Notes under the pieces: generated by a model
The model's database searches: none
Told to the model about the DNA's origin: nothing
What the model saw: only the letters and a program-made list of their open reading frames with translations
Shown: positions 62,318-64,000 of the stretch, one piece after another
Numbering within the stretch: position 1 is the first letter of the stretch
Layout of the letters: each line of letters begins with the position of its first letter
NCBI RefSeq assembly: GCF_044962685.1
Contig: NZ_JBBKTX010000024.1
Location: 1 to 64,000, forward strand
Origin: Oceanobacter antarcticus
GTDB taxonomy: Bacteria; Pseudomonadota; Gammaproteobacteria; Pseudomonadales; Oceanobacteraceae
Direction: 5' to 3'
DNA: 64,000 bases
Translations under genes and position numbers: made by a program

Positions 62318-64000
62318 TCAGCCACAGCGGAACTGTTCGGTTTGTTGCAGCAGGCCATTGGCATGACCGACTACGTCTTCGGAGAAGTGGCGAATGTCTC
62401 TTAATCCTTCGCTGCCTCGGGAGACCTGGGTCACGACCCGTTCCAGGCTGCTGACGTTTTCGCGGGTGGTATTGGCAATTTCTTCGATGCTGACGGCTTG
62501 CTGCTGATTACGCTCGTTGACCTGGTCGAACAGCTGACTGATGCGGGTCATTGCTGCGGCAGCTTCATCGCCCAGCGCTCGTGACTGGGTCACCTGGGTT
62601 TGTCCCTGCGACATGGAGGTCAGTAGCTGTTTCAGTTGCACCTGCATTTCTTGAATAATCTGGTTGATGGAGCCCGTCGCATTGACGGTTTTTTCTGCCA
62701 GCGCCCGCACTTCGTCGGCCACTACTGAAAAACCACGCCCGGCTTCACCGGCCCGCGCCGATTCAATCGCGGCATTCAGCGCCAGCAGGTTGGTTTGTTC
62801 TGCCAGGCCACCAATCATTGCGGTAACGCCATCAACCCGGTTCGACGAGGTACTGAGGCCATCGAGCTGGGATTGCAAATCATCAAACATATGTGACAGC
62901 TGTTCCATGGAACTGAGGGCGTTGTTGATCACGGTGCCTCCCTGGCGGCTGGCTTGCTGGGCATCGGATGACAGGTGGTTGGTTTCGTCCAGGGCCTCGG
63001 CCATTTCGATCACGGTTTTGCTGACTTCCTGAATAGCACCGGATACCCGCAAGGTTTGCTGTTCGGTGTTGGCGCTGTCGTCTGTCTGGACCGACAGGGT
63101 CTTGTTCAGCTCGGCTGCTTGTTTTTGTAATGTCTTGCTGCTGACCTTGACCTGGGAGAGCACGTGCCCCAGCCGTTCGGTCAACTGATTGACGGAGCGT
63201 CCGAGGCGATCGAAATCGTCGTTGCTGCCGGTATTTTCTGGCATTTTGCGGGTCAGGTCGCCAGCCGCTATCCGTTCCAGTGTCTGCGCAGTACGGCTTA
63301 ACGTGCCGATGGCTTTTTTCGAGGTCAGTAGCAATATCAGGATGCTGATCGCGGCAACGGTCAGTCCGGTAACCAGAATGGTGATCCGGGCGCTGTTGAC
63401 GGTGGTAGCGGCCTCTGCGCGGGCGGTATCCAGAGTGGCCACCAATTGTTGTTGCTGTTGCTGCAGTAATTGCTGTAGCTCGCTGAGTGAAGCGGATTCG
63501 GTAGCGCGGTTCTGGTTGTAGCTGTCGATCAGGCTGACCAGGGTGTCCAGCTCGGTCTGGATCGTATTGAGGTGCTGTTCAAAGACTTCGGTGAGATTCA
63601 TTTCTGCGACAAAAGCAACATAATCTGCCAGCGCGGTTGTCGCCGCCTCAATGGCCGCTGGCGTGCGCTGTTCCACCATATCGTTGATGCTGTCGACCAT
63701 CAGCCGGTAAGGCTTGCGCATGTTGTAAAACTGGGCTTTGTTCAACCCTTCCAGTGCCAGTGTCAATTCCCCCCGCTGGCCGGAGTTGACGTCTGAACCT
63801 ATCTGCTGAATATTCCGGTTTTCTTGTTGAAAAGCCCGACTCCAGCTGCTGAAGCTGTCGGTAATGGGTTGGGATAACGACAGATTTGCCTGCCGCAGAT
63901 CACTCAATAGCTGCTGTTCCTGACGATGCAGCCCGGACGCCAGCACCTGGTCGTTGCTCATCTGACTGGAATCGGCAATACCGGCGTACAGTTGGCTCAG
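62318..64000 (-). CDS. Methyl-accepting chemotaxis protein (N-terminus beyond window)
   Basis: The frame stays open through the window edge, so this is a partial gene lacking its start; an ATG at 63961 is internal. About 560 residues are visible. A ligand-binding helical domain (FQQENRNIQQIGSDVNSGQRGELTLALEGLNKAQ and further) is followed by one membrane helix (ARITILVTGLTVAAISILILLLTS), a HAMP domain, and the signalling hairpin tip LLALNAAIESARAGEAGRGFSVVADEVRALAEKT. No C-terminal pentapeptide for CheR tethering is present (ends TEQFRCG). A first membrane helix is presumably beyond the edge. It precedes flgI by 41 bases. Confidence 0.9.
   Translation of the reverse strand: MSQLYAGIADSSQMSNDQVLASGLHRQEQQLLSDLRQANLSLSQPITDSFSSWSRAFQQENRNIQQIGSDVNSGQRGELTLALEGLNKAQFYNMRKPYRLMVDSINDMVEQRTPAAIEAATTALADYVAFVAEMNLTEVFEQHLNTIQTELDTLVSLIDSYNQNRATESASLSELQQLLQQQQQQLVATLDTARAEAATTVNSARITILVTGLTVAAISILILLLTSKKAIGTLSRTAQTLERIAAGDLTRKMPENTGSNDDFDRLGRSVNQLTERLGHVLSQVKVSSKTLQKQAAELNKTLSVQTDDSANTEQQTLRVSGAIQEVSKTVIEMAEALDETNHLSSDAQQASRQGGTVINNALSSMEQLSHMFDDLQSQLDGLSTSSNRVDGVTAMIGGLAEQTNLLALNAAIESARAGEAGRGFSVVADEVRALAEKTVNATGSINQIIQEMQVQLKQLLTSMSQGQTQVTQSRALGDEAAAAMTRISQLFDQVNERNQQQAVSIEEIANTTRENVSSLERVVTQVSRGSEGLRDIRHFSEDVVGHANGLLQQTEQFRCG

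Noticed and set aside
1..64000. CRISPR arrays, tRNA, rRNA and riboswitches
   Set aside because: No regularly spaced repeats, tRNA-like cloverleaf or rRNA segments were noticed when reading the spacers on both strands; small structured RNAs cannot be excluded without a covariance-model search.

Overview
The window comes from a flagellated, chemotactic, respiring gammaproteobacterium. The order sdhCDAB-sucAB-lpd-sucCD diverging from gltA, a recC-recB-recD block, a separate fabB and an flgIJKL locus together suggest an Oceanospirillales-type or related marine lineage. This is an inference from gene content and protein resemblance; genus and species cannot be read from the sequence. No rRNA, tRNA, CRISPR array, prophage or complete insertion sequence was seen.

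Layout. Positions 1-13 kb hold central carbon metabolism: a nine-gene minus-strand TCA operon (succinate dehydrogenase, 2-oxoglutarate dehydrogenase, lipoamide dehydrogenase, succinyl-CoA ligase) and divergent gltA, each with a recognisable sigma-70 promoter in the shared intergenic region. Positions 13-18 kb hold a beta-hydroxyacid dehydrogenase, a small protein carrying a CheZ-like D-x-x-x-Q motif, a MOSC protein, CheV and an EAL-HDOD signalling protein. Positions 18-23.8 kb are an envelope block: WaaC-type heptosyltransferase, a flippase-like membrane protein, a family-2 glycosyltransferase, an ArnT-like transferase and a PAP2 phosphatase. Positions 24-30.4 kb hold fabB and then a 1629-residue single-chain biotin-dependent carboxylase in which all four parts of acetyl-CoA carboxylase are fused in the unusual order CT-alpha, long linker, CT-beta, biotin carboxylase, biotin carrier.

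Positions 30.4-44.6 kb hold a Roadblock/LC7 protein with an unrecognised partner, a large AsmA-like DUF748 protein and recC-recB-recD with ATGA overlaps. Positions 44.7-53.8 kb are a set of small units: a 2H-phosphoesterase-like protein, YciA thioesterase, YehS, TrhO, a MoxR/VWA pair, a Na/phosphate cotransporter with a good Pho box, a DUF805 protein and an MscS channel. Positions 54.3-64 kb are flagellar and chemotaxis genes read leftward (MCP fragment, flgI, a FliT-like gene, flgJ, flgK, flgL), with a carboxymuconolactone-decarboxylase-family gene and a short transposable element lying between the FliT-like gene and flgJ.

The strongest candidate for something poorly described is the single-chain carboxylase next to fabB. 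A second theme is three short non-autonomous elements (176, 266 and about 158 bp) with terminal inverted repeats and 4-bp target duplications. One lies just upstream of yciA, one beside flgL, and one exactly at the stop codon of the FliT-like gene. Two of them share a terminal consensus.
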